Assembly (NCBI RefSeq): GCF_001646945.1
Contig: NZ_LUTV01000002.1
Location: 258,816 to 322,815, forward strand
Length of the DNA: 64,000 nucleotides
From: Endozoicomonas ascidiicola
GTDB lineage: Bacteria; Pseudomonadota; Gammaproteobacteria; Pseudomonadales; Endozoicomonadaceae
Direction of reading: 5' to 3'
A model generated the notes under the pieces. It did no database searches. It saw only the letters and a program-made list of their open reading frames with translations, and was not told where the DNA came from. Positions 52,523-62,035 of the stretch are shown here, in pieces; position 1 is the first letter of the stretch; every line of letters starts with the position of its first letter. Position numbers and translations under genes: made by a program.

Positions 52523-52851
52523 TGCCACTGGCAGGCAACAGACTCGGGTGGTTTTTCAATAGGACCAGAAGGGTTGCCCAGAATAGCAACATGACGGCTG
52601 ATCAGCTCACTGGGGAGCTCTGCGTTTTTGTCACGACTGCCGCCAAACATCAGTGGTCCGAAGGTATCTGCGGCAAACTGCTCAAGCTCTTCTGCGGTAA
52701 AGTGCTGATTCCGGCAAACCGCTACACCATGTTGCCAAAGGGTATTTTTCAGATGGGATTGTTGATGAGACGTCAGGGATTTCAGATCCAGCCCTGAGTG
52801 TACTTCAATACCCAGTCTTGGATGATGGTCGGTGGTTTGATACTGGGTCAT
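52511..52851 (-). pseudogene. N-terminal fragment of a TauD/TfdA-type dioxygenase
   Basis: About 113 residues from ATG 52851: LGIEVHSGLDLKSLTSHQQS, LWQHGVAVCRNQHFTAEELEQFAADTFGPL and the metal motif H-x-D in WHHD, typical of Fe(II)/2-oxoglutarate dioxygenases. The distal His and the 2-oxoglutarate Arg are missing because the gene joins prophage DNA near 52511. The lost 3' part is not found at the left prophage edge, so this is a deletion, not a simple insertion. Confidence 0.8.
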
Positions 52852-52915
52852 TGTCAGATCGGGATAGAAAACATGACCGCAGTATAGGCAACCACGGTGC
52901 ATGCTCGAGCTTTTA

Positions 52916-53941
52916 TTACGCTTTTTCCAGAGAGACAAGAATGCTTCGATAACTGTTCATTCGCTCTTCCGAGATATCACCATCTAACAGCGCCTTTTGG
53001 AGCGCACAGCCGGGCTCTTTTTCATGATTACAGTCACGGAATTTGCAATAACCAATAAACGGACGGAACTCCCGGAAACCATCAAGCACCTCTTCCGGTT
53101 CCATGTGCCAGAGGCCAAACTCACGAATGCCCGGAGAATCGATCAGCATGCCGCCAGCCGGGAAATGGAATAGTTTGGCTGCAGTGGTGGTGTGGGTGCC
53201 TTTGCCAGTGGCTTCTGAGAGTGCACCTACTTTGATATCCACACCGGGAAGAAGGGTATTCACCAGTGATGATTTACCCACACCGCTTTGGCCAACAAAC
53301 ACACTGATGTGTTCGTTCAACAGATCTTTGATTGCCGCCAGTCCATCTTCCGAGAGGGTTGATGCCTTTAACACCCGATAACCAATGCGCTCGTAACTGG
53401 CGAGCATCTCATCGAGGGCTTGTTTGTCTGCCGGATTTTCCAGCAGGTCCGTTTTGTTCAACAGGATAACAGGCTCAATACCCACCGTTTCGGCTGCCAC
53501 CAGATAGCGGTCGATCAGGTTTGGGTATGGCGTAGGTACTGGTGCAATCACCACTACGATGTAATCAATATTGGCGGCAACGGGTTTCAGCTGGCCGTGC
53601 ATATCTGGCCTGGAAAGCAGACTGTCCCGATCTTCCAGGGCAACGACCACGCCGATATCGTCTTTCAGAGAGGGTCGCCAGACGATCCGGTCGCCAGTCA
53701 CCAGCTGAGGCAGGTTTGCCCGCAGGTGACAACGGTAGGTTTCCCCGGGTTTGCCGATGGGTTCGATATCCAGTTGGGCGCCATAGTGAGCAATGATCAG
53801 GCCCGGTTGTTCCGGCCCCAGAGCATCATCACGGAGCTCCTGGGTGATTTGAGCCTCCCGTTTCTGAGCCCGGGCTTTACGCTCTTCCTGGATTTTTTCG
53901 ATGCGCCAACTCTGTCTGCGCGTTAGTTTGCGCTTACTCAT
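52916..53941 (-). CDS. rsgA: Ribosome small-subunit GTPase RsgA
   Basis: 341 residues from the ATG at 53941. A basic start ([25 protein letters not shown]), an OB-fold, then a circularly permuted GTPase with G4 (LLNKTDL) before G1 ([10 protein letters not shown]) and G3 (IDSPG), then a zinc site ([16 protein letters not shown]). It aids late 30S maturation. It sits back to back with orn, as in E. coli and Pseudomonas. Confidence 0.96.
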   Translation of the reverse strand: MSKRKLTRRQSWRIEKIQEERKARAQKREAQITQELRDDALGPEQPGLIIAHYGAQLDIEPIGKPGETYRCHLRANLPQLVTGDRIVWRPSLKDDIGVVVALEDRDSLLSRPDMHGQLKPVAANIDYIVVVIAPVPTPYPNLIDRYLVAAETVGIEPVILLNKTDLLENPADKQALDEMLASYERIGYRVLKASTLSEDGLAAIKDLLNEHISVFVGQSGVGKSSLVNTLLPGVDIKVGALSEATGKGTHTTTAAKLFHFPAGGMLIDSPGIREFGLWHMEPEEVLDGFREFRPFIGYCKFRDCNHEKEPGCALQKALLDGDISEERMNSYRSILVSLEKA

Positions 53942-54068
53942 GGTGTTTGGAGGGCTTTGATATATGGGTTCATAAAGTTGTATTGTGTTGAATTCGCTGC
54001 AATTATGAATGAAGTACACTTATTATGTCAGTTCATTCTCTCTCTGCTCACAAATCTCCGGGTGTTTA

Positions 54069-54608
54069 ATGGCTAAAGCAGACAATCTAATATGGATCGA
54101 TTTGGAAATGACCGGTCTGGATCCACAGAACGATCGAATCATTGAGATTGCGACCATTGTCACTGATGGGCAGCTGAATGTGCTGGAAGAAGGCCCGGTG
54201 ATGGCAATCCACCGCAGCGATGCCATTCTGGAAACCATGAATGAATGGTGCATTCAAACCCACGCTGCTACTGGTCTGACAGAGCGGGTGAGACAGAGTT
54301 CTATCAGTGAAAATAAAGCGGAACAGCGGACTTTGGACTTTGTTCGTCGTCATGTGGATCAGGGTGTTTCGCCAATGTGCGGTAACTCTATTGGTCAGGA
54401 TCGTCGTTTCCTAAATCGCTACATGCCCGATTTGCACAATTACTTTCACTACCGAAATATTGATGTGAGCACTCTGAAAGAGTTAGCCAGACGTTGGAAT
54501 CCGGAGCTGCTCGACAAGTTCACCAAAAAGGGCACGCACCTGGCCCTTGAAGATATCCGTGAGTCAATAGAAGAACTTCAATTCTATAGAAAGCACTTCA
54601 TCAAATAA
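54069..54608 (+). CDS. orn: Oligoribonuclease
   Basis: 179 residues. A DEDD-type 3'-5' exonuclease that degrades very short RNAs, including linear di-[15 protein letters not shown] has the first Asp/Glu, [15 protein letters not shown] the third, and [17 protein letters not shown] the His and last Asp. The ATG at 54069 has the typical [14 protein letters not shown] start. It diverges from rsgA with 127 nt between. Confidence 0.97.
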   Translation: MAKADNLIWIDLEMTGLDPQNDRIIEIATIVTDGQLNVLEEGPVMAIHRSDAILETMNEWCIQTHAATGLTERVRQSSISENKAEQRTLDFVRRHVDQGVSPMCGNSIGQDRRFLNRYMPDLHNYFHYRNIDVSTLKELARRWNPELLDKFTKKGTHLALEDIRESIEELQFYRKHFIK

Positions 54609-54724
54609 CTACCCCCCAAAATTTTCTGGTAATTTTGTATCTCGCTTGTGTGATTCACAGGCGAGATCCGGTTCTATGGTTTATCTTTTACCCCAGTGAA
54701 TCTCACTTGCAGGGGTGCTCTTCA

Positions 54725-55624
54725 ATGTCATCACAAGCTCAAGCAGACATGCTGGAACGGGTTAAAATCGGTAATGGTTTTATCGCTGCGCTGGATCAAA
54801 GTGGCGGCAGTACACCGAAGGCTTTAGAGAGTTATGGCATCTCACCGGATCAGTACAGTGGTGATGAGGAAATGTTTGCCAAGGTGCACGAGATGCGCAC
54901 TCGCATTATCACTAGTGCCGTGTTCGACAGCCATCGTATATTGGGTTCCATTCTTTTTGAGAATACGCTGGATCGAGATATAGAAGGCATGCCTACGGCT
55001 AAATACCTTTGGGAGAAAAAGCAGGTTGTGCCGTTCCTAAAGGTGGATAAAGGGCTGGATGCCGACAAAGGCGGCGTACAGTTGATGAAGCCCATGCCTG
55101 AACTGGATGCACTTCTGGATAAAGCCAATAGCCAGAATGTGTTTGGCACCAAAATGCGCTCGCTTATTAAACAGGCAGATGCCGCAGGCATTGCTGAAGT
55201 AGTGCAACAGCAGTTTGAAGTGGGCAAACAGATTCTGGCAAAAGGGTTGATGCCGATTATTGAGCCGGAGATTGATATCCACAGCTCGGATAAATCGGAT
55301 TCAGAAGCCATTCTGAAAACGGAAATCACAAAGCAGCTGGATGCTTTATCTGATACGCAGCAAGTCATGTTGAAGGTGTCACTGCCTAATGAAGAAGATT
55401 TCTATAAGTCACTGGTTGATCATCCAAGAGTTCTGAAAGTGGTCGCACTCTCCGGTGGTTACAGTCTGGAAGATGCTAATGTGAAGCTGGCTGCCAATCA
55501 TGGTGTGATTGCCAGTTTTTCCAGAGCCTTGACGGATGGTTTGAGTGCCCAGATGAGCGATGATGATTTTAACGCCAAGCTGAATGGGGTAATTGAGAGT
55601 ATTTATCAGTCTTCAATCACTTGA
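54725..55624 (+). CDS. fda: Class I fructose-bisphosphate aldolase
   Basis: 299 residues. GNGFIAALDQSGGSTPKALESYG at the start, MRTRIITS, VPFLKVDKGLDADKGGVQLMKP (Schiff-base region candidates), FGTKMRS, LMPIIEPEIDI and VVALSGGYS match the staphylococcal-type class I aldolase nearly motif for motif. It splits fructose-1,6-bisphosphate in glycolysis or acts in reverse in gluconeogenesis. GGGGTGCTCTTCA is a loose ribosome site before ATG 54725. No other sugar gene is adjacent. Confidence 0.94.
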   Translation: MSSQAQADMLERVKIGNGFIAALDQSGGSTPKALESYGISPDQYSGDEEMFAKVHEMRTRIITSAVFDSHRILGSILFENTLDRDIEGMPTAKYLWEKKQVVPFLKVDKGLDADKGGVQLMKPMPELDALLDKANSQNVFGTKMRSLIKQADAAGIAEVVQQQFEVGKQILAKGLMPIIEPEIDIHSSDKSDSEAILKTEITKQLDALSDTQQVMLKVSLPNEEDFYKSLVDHPRVLKVVALSGGYSLEDANVKLAANHGVIASFSRALTDGLSAQMSDDDFNAKLNGVIESIYQSSIT

Positions 55625-56095
55625 ACCAAGGTCTGAATGCTAGTGATAGCCCCTGATTGTTGAAAGTTAACGCATAATCTACTTCGGAGAAGGTTGGGGC
55701 GGGATATTCTTTCTTCGCTGCATCCTTAAGTTGTTTGCGATCACATTCAGGGTGCAATGAATCGTGTTTTTTAACAATATCGCGAATGTTGCGGAGTGTT
55801 CCCTTGCTAAGCAGAGCGTACTTTTTACCGCAATTACCAGCACAGACAACAGCTTCGCAACTGGAGAATGCAAAACCACGAATGGCCCATTTTTTCACAT
55901 CATCTATCGAATCAAAGTATTTTGAGATGGGCTTTTCACCCGATCTAAGTTGTATTGTATCGTACCGTTAGAGCCATAACTGACAACTGCTTTATTAAAG
56001 TAAGAGCCTATTCGTATATTTACGTTTTTCTTATCATCAGTGCTTAGGGCGGTATTTTGCTGGCAAGGAGATGATGTTCTATCTGGTGGGTTCAT
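55617..56095 (-). pseudogene. Unknown gene, possibly frameshifted
   Basis: Two abutting leftward frames look like parts of one protein: 56095-55904 (VNIRIGSYFNKAVVSYGSNG) and 55898-55617 (KKWAIRGFAFSSCEAVVCAG), the second frame being open from 55967. A shift between 55912 and 55967 would join VSYGSN to YDTIQLRSGEKPISKYFDS, giving about 159 residues. Family unknown; four Cys residues are present. It overlaps the end of fda by 8 nt. Two small separate genes or plain non-coding DNA are the alternatives. Confidence 0.35.
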
Positions 56096-56281
56096 TTCAG
56101 AGCTGCCTAATATAATTTTTAGTAGTCTTCGATTGAGTATTCAAGTGCCGAAAAAGTTCATGGATATTGCAGACGCATACAAATATTTAAAATAAGTCGT
56201 TTGCATGTGTGATGGGCTAGCTTTGTCGAGTTCTCTCCAAATAGAATGTACAGGTTTTTAATATAATAAAAGGCAGTGCTG

Positions 56282-57355
56282 ATGGAAAAGCTTCTGGATA
56301 TTCAGGCGGGAGCAAAGGCTCTGGAGCAGATCCGGTCTGAAGGTTTACCACAAGAAAGCATCAAAGTGATGGTGGGCGCCTCCGGTGGGCCAAAATGGTT
56401 TGTACTGAGTGGCCTGGATAAAGCTCTGCTTGGCGAATACTTTCGGGATCGTAAAACACCTCTTGATCTACTTGGCACCTCAGCCGGCAGTTGGCGCTTC
56501 AGCTGTTACGCACAAAATGATCCACTGGCGGCGCATGAACGATTTGAAAAAGGGTATCTCTATACCAATTATTCTGACAAACCAACACCAGAAGAAATCA
56601 GCACAAAAGCCCGTGAGTTAGTGGAGACAATGGTAACTCCGGAGAGTGTGGATCAGATTCTGAATAATCCCGTCATGCGTTTTAACTTGATTGCAGACAG
56701 GTGCCATGGCCTCACCGCATCAGAAATTCAGCCTGTTCAAATGGCTGGTCTGGCGCTGGCTGCTACTGGTAACTTGATCAGTAGAAAAACACTGTCTTCT
56801 TTTTTTACACGCACCCTTTTTCATCACCCAGCCTATCAAAATGAAGATAAACCGGCTTTTTTCAATCCGGACGATATGCTTACTGAGCCGGTGGTTTTCA
56901 CGAAAGAGAATATTGTGGATGCCATCATGGCATCCGGTTCTATTCCTGCGGTGATGCAGGGGATTCGTAATATCAGTGGCGCCCCCCCTGGCATGTACCG
57001 TGACGGTGGGATTACCGATTACCACTTCGATATGCCATTTAATCACGGAGAAGGGGTGGTTCTGTATCCTCACTTCTATTCCCGAATGATTCCTGGCTGG
57101 TTTGATAAGGCACTAAAACATCGCAAGCCTTCCGCTAAAAATACAGATAATATCGTTTTGGTGTCCCCTTCCCAGTCGTTTGTAGACAGCCTTCCCTATG
57201 GAAAAATTCCAGACCGTAACGATTTTGCCAACTTGTCTTATGAGGATCGGGTGAAGTATTGGGCGAAGGTTGTTAAGGAAAGCCAACACTTGGGAGATGC
57301 TTTTCTTGAGCTGGCTGCTAATGGAGGGATTCGTCAGCAAGTGGTGCCATTGTGA
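56282..57355 (+). CDS. Patatin-like phospholipase
   Basis: About 357 residues. The oxyanion loop is VMVGASGGPKWF (near 30), the nucleophile elbow LLGTSAGSWR (near 65, GxSxG) and the catalytic Asp in YRDGGITDYHF (near 245). There is no signal peptide, so it is probably an intracellular lipid hydrolase; secretion through a specialised system is possible. ATG 56282 is preferred (AAAAGG upstream) over GTG 56276. The gene stands alone. Confidence 0.88.
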   Translation: MEKLLDIQAGAKALEQIRSEGLPQESIKVMVGASGGPKWFVLSGLDKALLGEYFRDRKTPLDLLGTSAGSWRFSCYAQNDPLAAHERFEKGYLYTNYSDKPTPEEISTKARELVETMVTPESVDQILNNPVMRFNLIADRCHGLTASEIQPVQMAGLALAATGNLISRKTLSSFFTRTLFHHPAYQNEDKPAFFNPDDMLTEPVVFTKENIVDAIMASGSIPAVMQGIRNISGAPPGMYRDGGITDYHFDMPFNHGEGVVLYPHFYSRMIPGWFDKALKHRKPSAKNTDNIVLVSPSQSFVDSLPYGKIPDRNDFANLSYEDRVKYWAKVVKESQHLGDAFLELAANGGIRQQVVPL

Positions 57356-57403
57356 GTTGAGTAATGTTCGTATATTGAACTAAATGATTGGTCATGTTGT
57401 CCA

Positions 57404-57479
57404 CTATATCCAAAGGATTTCAAGTTGCTGCGCGTGCGCGGTCAACAAAGTAGCAACTTGAAAAACGATGGGTATATAG
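57404..57479. repeat. Small palindromic repeat (TTTCAAGTTGC type)
   Basis: TTTCAAGTTGCT (57418-57429) and AGCAACTTGAAA (57452-57463) form a hairpin, with CTATATC and GGTATATAG at the outer ends. Imperfect palindromes of this look recur in intergenic DNA of many gammaproteobacteria. It lies after the patatin gene and may act as its terminator. Confidence 0.6.
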
Positions 57480-57508
57480 CTGTTTTAATTTGCCTCTAAG
57501 GGTATGTT

Positions 57509-57922
57509 GTGGACATTTATCAAATCGATAATCTGTATTGTGTGTTCAACTCCGCGCCAATTGGAATGGCGTATGAGCAGGCTAACGCTATTAGTCCAAC
57601 GATTGATCTTACACGTTATGAAAAACAGAGTGACGGTCAATTTCTTGGTTATTGTGTAACCAGTGCTCTGGTGGGTTTTTGTACAGTGGACCGCTCGATC
57701 CTGTCCACTGACAATGGAACTCAGGGGCTGAGTATGTACGAATGTCGGCCTGTTTATTCCGTTCATCCATGTTACATATCTCCAGACCCAAGCTCGACAG
57801 TTCCACAGCTCAATCACCCACCAATGATGGCTGCGGAAAATAGCCAAATTTCCGATCTAATGGAAATTGTAGACAGAGAGATTCGGTCTAGTCCAAATGA
57901 GAAGAACGCCGAGAGGAGATGA
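57509..57922 (+). CDS. Unknown small protein
   Basis: 137 residues from a GTG with AAGGG about 8 nt upstream. No signal peptide, membrane helix or family recognised. Five Cys residues are present. The C-terminus is helical and charged (ISDLMEIVDREIRSSPNEKN). It ends 18 nt before the convergent tesA stop. The gene may be real, but coding evidence is moderate. Confidence 0.45.
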   Translation: MDIYQIDNLYCVFNSAPIGMAYEQANAISPTIDLTRYEKQSDGQFLGYCVTSALVGFCTVDRSILSTDNGTQGLSMYECRPVYSVHPCYISPDPSSTVPQLNHPPMMAAENSQISDLMEIVDREIRSSPNEKNAERR

Positions 57923-57940
57923 CGGGGTTTTCAATTAAAG

Positions 57941-58579
57941 TTAGTTGGTCTTCTGTCGTACTGAATGCTCCAATGTCTGCCATACATTCTCCAGCAAAAT
58001 AGGCTGAGCATCTTCTGTCGGATGAATACCATCCGGCTGATTTAATAGTTCATCCCCTGCCACGCCATTCAAAAAGAATGGAATCACCGGCACATCGTAT
58101 TTTTTACCCAGCTCGTGAAAAGTTTCTGTAAAACGTCGTGTATACACCGGTCCGTAGTTGGGTGGGATCATCATTTCAAATAGCATAAGGTCAGCATTGT
58201 ACTCACGAGTCAGGATGATCATCTGCTCAAGGTTGGATTTCAGAGTTTTCAGGGGCTTTCCCTGCAGGCCGTCGTTAGCACCGAGCTCAAGTAATACCAA
58301 ATCCGGTTTGGTTTGCTCAAGGGTTTTTTGGTAACGACTCAGGCCGCCAGAGGTGGTTTCACCACTGATGCTGACGTTGAGCACTTTCCAGGGGTATTGG
58401 TGCTGGTCAATTCTCTGTTGTAGCAGATGAACCCAGCCACGATTTAAATCCGTAAGACCATAAGCTGCACTGAGACTATCGCCATACACCAGCAGTGTTT
58501 TTTCCGCCGCTGAAAGAGTCAAAGAAAATAACGATAGCAGGGTAAAGGCAAGCACCCTTCGAACCAGGGATTTATTCAT
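57941..58579 (-). CDS. tesA: Periplasmic GDSL lysophospholipase/thioesterase TesA
   Basis: 212 residues. A signal peptide (VLAFTLLSLFSLTLSAAE) precedes an SGNH hydrolase with block I VYGDSLSAAYGL, block II SISGETTSGG, block III LELGANDGLQG and block V PDGIHPTEDAQ. It splits acyl thioesters and lysophospholipids in the periplasm. Start at ATG 58579: the frame extends further upstream but lacks sense there. Its start codon overlaps that of ybbA on the other strand. Confidence 0.95.
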   Translation of the reverse strand: MNKSLVRRVLAFTLLSLFSLTLSAAEKTLLVYGDSLSAAYGLTDLNRGWVHLLQQRIDQHQYPWKVLNVSISGETTSGGLSRYQKTLEQTKPDLVLLELGANDGLQGKPLKTLKSNLEQMIILTREYNADLMLFEMMIPPNYGPVYTRRFTETFHELGKKYDVPVIPFFLNGVAGDELLNQPDGIHPTEDAQPILLENVWQTLEHSVRQKTN

Positions 58580-59312
58580 GAATACTATTTCAACTAACAT
58601 TTCAAACTCTATTAACGAAAATACGGCTGACCATCGGATTGTCATGGCGGTTTCGGCGTCCAGTCTGGAAAAAACGGTCGTGACCCGGGATAACTCGCTC
58701 ACCATCTTGTCCGGACTTGACCTTGAGATCAAGTCTGGCGAATCGGTGGCTATCGTCGGGACGTCAGGCTCTGGTAAATCAACCTTGTTGGGCATTCTCG
58801 CCGGCTTGGATTTGCCCAGTTCGGGCACCGTGTCGTTAGCCGGCAAGCGAATTGATGCGCTTGATGAAGATGCACGGGCAAAGGTACGCGGTGAACATAC
58901 GGGATTTGTCTTTCAATCCTTTCAGCTGCTGGCAAATTTGACCGCTCTGGAAAACGTCATGTTGCCCCTGGAGCTTGCTGGTGTGGATAACCCGGAAGAA
59001 CGAGCCAAATCGTTATTGGTGCGGGTGGGTCTTGAGCACCGTCTTACTCATTATCCAAAACAATTATCTGGCGGTGAACAACAGCGGGTTGCTATTGCCC
59101 GGGCATTTGCCGGCGAGCCGGAAATACTGTTTGCCGATGAACCCACGGGCAACCTTGATGAGCACACTGGTGAAAGCATCATCGAGCTGCTGTTTGAAGT
59201 AAATCGTGAGCGTGGAACCACCATTATTCTGGTGACCCACGATATGGATCTGGCCAGACGTTGCCAGCGGGTGTTGAAACTTCATGGTGGAAAACTGGAG
59301 GCGCAGGTATGA
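58578..59312 (+). CDS. ybbA: ABC transporter ATP-binding protein YbbA
   Basis: 244 residues of the MacB/LolD class: Walker A GTSGSGKST (near 58), Q-loop FVFQSFQLLANLTALENV, signature LSGGEQQR and Walker B ILFADEPTGNLD. It partners with the ybbP permease. AGGGA lies 7 nt before ATG 58578; a second ATG at 58644 would remove a 22-residue lead that is unusual in the family. Confidence 0.93.
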   Translation: MNTISTNISNSINENTADHRIVMAVSASSLEKTVVTRDNSLTILSGLDLEIKSGESVAIVGTSGSGKSTLLGILAGLDLPSSGTVSLAGKRIDALDEDARAKVRGEHTGFVFQSFQLLANLTALENVMLPLELAGVDNPEERAKSLLVRVGLEHRLTHYPKQLSGGEQQRVAIARAFAGEPEILFADEPTGNLDEHTGESIIELLFEVNRERGTTIILVTHDMDLARRCQRVLKLHGGKLEAQV

Positions 59313-61864
59313 GTGGCGCTGCTGTGAATAACTCTGCCAGGCCAGTTACCCACAATCCGTCGTGTACTTCAAGGCTATCCTGGGCAAAACTATCCTGGCG
59401 GTTTTTACTGAGAGACTGGCGTTCTGGTGAATTGTGGTTGCTGGTGGCGGCATTATTGATGGCGGTCACCGTCAGTACCGCCATTGCTTTATTCAGCGAT
59501 CGGCTGCAACTGGCACTTGGACGACAGGTGGCTGAAGTCATGGGTGCGGATATGGTTATCCGCAGCTCGAGACCAGTTCAGGAAAGCTTGCAAACCGAGG
59601 CCCGAGAACAGGGCTTGCAGTTATCCACAGTGTTGGAATTTCCGTCAGTGGTGATGGCTGGGGAGGAGATGCAAATGATCTCCGCTAAGGCTGTGGAAAA
59701 TAATTATCCACTGCGTGGCCATATTCGAACCGCAGACCAACCATTTTCACCTGATCAAAGAGTAGATGACATTCCTCAGCCCGGCACCGCATGGTTGGAA
59801 CCAAGATTGTTTCCACTGCTGGGTGTGGATATAGGCGACAAGGTGATGCTGGGCAATACCTGGCTTACTATCACCCGGGCAATCACGCTTGAAACCGATC
59901 GTGGAGGCGATTTCTATAGCTTTTCGCCCCGGTTAATGTTCAATCTTAATGATCTTGAAAGCACGGGGATTATCCAGCCGGGCAGCCGGGTCAGTTGGAA
60001 AGCAATGCTAGCCGGTGAGCGTGATCAGCTTGAGGGTTTTAAAGCCTGGGCAGAACCAAAGCTCGACGACAGTGAGAGATTAATTATGGCGGACGACAGC
60101 CGCCGTGATCTTCGGGATTCTGTGGTTCGGCTCAAACAGTTTCTTGGGCTTGCCAGCATTGCCGCCATGATGCTGGCAGGTGTTGCTGTGGCCATGGCCA
60201 GCCAGCGATTTGCGGAGCGACGTTTTGATAGCTGTGCCGTCATGCGTTGTCTTGGTGCCAGCCGTCAACAGGTGTTGCGTTTGCTGGTGGGTGAACTGGC
60301 ACTGGTGGCATTGCTGGTTGCTCTGCCTGGTGTTTTCTCAGGGTGGCTCTTGCAGGAAGGGTTGGTGCAATTATTAAAAGGCATCCTGCCAGCCTGGTTG
60401 CCCGAAGCCGGTTGGATGTCAATGGTGGTGGGTGGTGCCACCGGCGTTATCACGTTGGCAGGCTTTGGTCTGGCGCCATTGCTCCGCCTTCAGGCGGTTT
60501 CTCCGCTTCGGGTATTAAGACGTGATCTGTCGCCTGCTCCGGCAGCTTCATGGTTGGTTTACGGCTGTTCGCTTCTGGCGGTATTTCTTCTGCTCTGGTA
60601 TCACACTGGCGGATTAATGATGGCACTGATTCTTGCGGTGACTTCTGGTGTGGTTTTAGTGCTGATATCGCTGGGGATTCAATTTGCCCTTGGCTATTTT
60701 GGTCATCGCCACAGTGCTGCCGGGATACCGGTTTTCTGGCGACCGGCAGTGAGTCGGATCATTCAAGGCAAAGGCAAAACATCTGCCCAGTTACTGGCGT
60801 TTACTCTGACGTTTATCGCCATGGCCATTGTGCTGGTTCTGCGCACCGACCTTCTGGATCGCTGGCAGAATGATTTACCAGAAAATACGCCAAACTACTT
60901 CGCTATGAATATCCAGCCAGCAGAAGTCGAAGCTTACGGTGAGTTTCTTGCTGAGCATCAGGTGGATACCAGTCAGTTGTATCCAATCATTCGTGGTCGT
61001 TTAATTCGGTTGAATGATCTGCCGGTGCGGGAAGCGGTTTCAAAAGATGAGCAAGATGATCACACTTTGAATCGTGAGCTGAATCTGACCTGGTCCGAAA
61101 ATCTGCCCGAAAAAAATCAGCTGGAAGCTGGGCAATGGTGGGAGTCGGGCAGTAATGATGGGTTATCCATTGAATCCGAACTGGCTCAGAGGCTGGGGAT
61201 AACAATGGGAGATCGACTGACGTTTATTGTCTCCGGCACCGAATTTACTGAAACGGTCAGCAGTATCCGAACGGTTCAGTGGGAATCCTTTCGTCCAAAC
61301 TTTTACATGATCTTCCCAAAAGCGGTGTTGGAGGATTTACCGGCAACCTGGCTTAACAGCTTTTATCTGGGCAGCGATAATAAGCTATTACTGAACGAAT
61401 TGATTACCCGTTTCCCAACCATGACGTTACTGGATTTGGATTCGGTAATCCGTCAGGTTCAAGTCATGTTGGCGCAATCTACGATTGCTGTGGAAGCCAT
61501 GCTGGCCGCGCTATTAATCGCTGGCCTGCTGGTTATGGTATCAGTAATCGAGTCCACTATTGATGAGCGGCTCAGGGAAGGTGCGCTGATCCGTTCACTG
61601 GGCGGAACGAGACGACAGCTGCTGCTTATGCAGGTGGGTGAGTTTATTCTATTTGGTATTCTGGCCGGTTTGTTAGCGGCTACGGGTACAGAACTGGCTA
61701 CCTATTTCTTAACCACAAAGGTCTTTGAGTTAGCCTGGCAGCCGGTGTGGTACATCTGGCTGGCATTGCCACTGTTCGGCGGTGTAGTTTTAGGCGGTGT
61801 GGGTTGGTTGGGCATTCGTCGTGTTGTCAGTGAATCACCTGCAAATATTTTGAAAGAAGTGTGA
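59309..61864 (+). CDS. ybbP: FtsX-like permease YbbP
   Basis: 851 residues from ATG 59309, overlapping the ybbA stop (ATGA). About ten membrane segments in the YbbP arrangement: one after residue 30, large periplasmic domains, and FtsX-type helix groups near 290-400 and 720-845 (LREGALIRSLGGTRRQLLLMQ). With YbbA it forms a type VII-like ABC machine that moves or releases lipids or small molecules at the inner membrane; in E. coli it lies by tesA as here. An exact DnaA box occurs at 59621-59629 inside the gene, probably by chance. Confidence 0.92.
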   Translation: MSGAAVNNSARPVTHNPSCTSRLSWAKLSWRFLLRDWRSGELWLLVAALLMAVTVSTAIALFSDRLQLALGRQVAEVMGADMVIRSSRPVQESLQTEAREQGLQLSTVLEFPSVVMAGEEMQMISAKAVENNYPLRGHIRTADQPFSPDQRVDDIPQPGTAWLEPRLFPLLGVDIGDKVMLGNTWLTITRAITLETDRGGDFYSFSPRLMFNLNDLESTGIIQPGSRVSWKAMLAGERDQLEGFKAWAEPKLDDSERLIMADDSRRDLRDSVVRLKQFLGLASIAAMMLAGVAVAMASQRFAERRFDSCAVMRCLGASRQQVLRLLVGELALVALLVALPGVFSGWLLQEGLVQLLKGILPAWLPEAGWMSMVVGGATGVITLAGFGLAPLLRLQAVSPLRVLRRDLSPAPAASWLVYGCSLLAVFLLLWYHTGGLMMALILAVTSGVVLVLISLGIQFALGYFGHRHSAAGIPVFWRPAVSRIIQGKGKTSAQLLAFTLTFIAMAIVLVLRTDLLDRWQNDLPENTPNYFAMNIQPAEVEAYGEFLAEHQVDTSQLYPIIRGRLIRLNDLPVREAVSKDEQDDHTLNRELNLTWSENLPEKNQLEAGQWWESGSNDGLSIESELAQRLGITMGDRLTFIVSGTEFTETVSSIRTVQWESFRPNFYMIFPKAVLEDLPATWLNSFYLGSDNKLLLNELITRFPTMTLLDLDSVIRQVQVMLAQSTIAVEAMLAALLIAGLLVMVSVIESTIDERLREGALIRSLGGTRRQLLLMQVGEFILFGILAGLLAATGTELATYFLTTKVFELAWQPVWYIWLALPLFGGVVLGGVGWLGIRRVVSESPANILKEV

Positions 61865-61933
61865 ATGAAAATGATGTTGATCAAAAAACAAACAGCACTC
61901 TCTTTGTGTAGTGTTAGTAGGGGGTAAAGGGAT

Positions 61934-61994
61934 TTATCCACAGCTCATTCAATGGGTTGATCAGGAAATCTGTGGAAATAGTTCACAGATTTCC
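61934..61994. promoter_or_regulatory. DnaA box plus 11-bp inverted repeat
   Basis: TTATCCACA (61934-61942) is an exact DnaA box. It is followed by the perfect inverted repeat GGAAATCTGTG / CACAGATTTCC (61964-61974 and 61984-61994), which could be a hairpin or a dimer-binding site. A near-match TCTGGATAA lies close to 62000. All of this is just upstream of a small gene at 62036. Confidence 0.6.
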
Positions 61995-62035
61995 GTTATT
62001 CTGGATAAATGAGTAACTTCATGGAGGAGGTCAGT

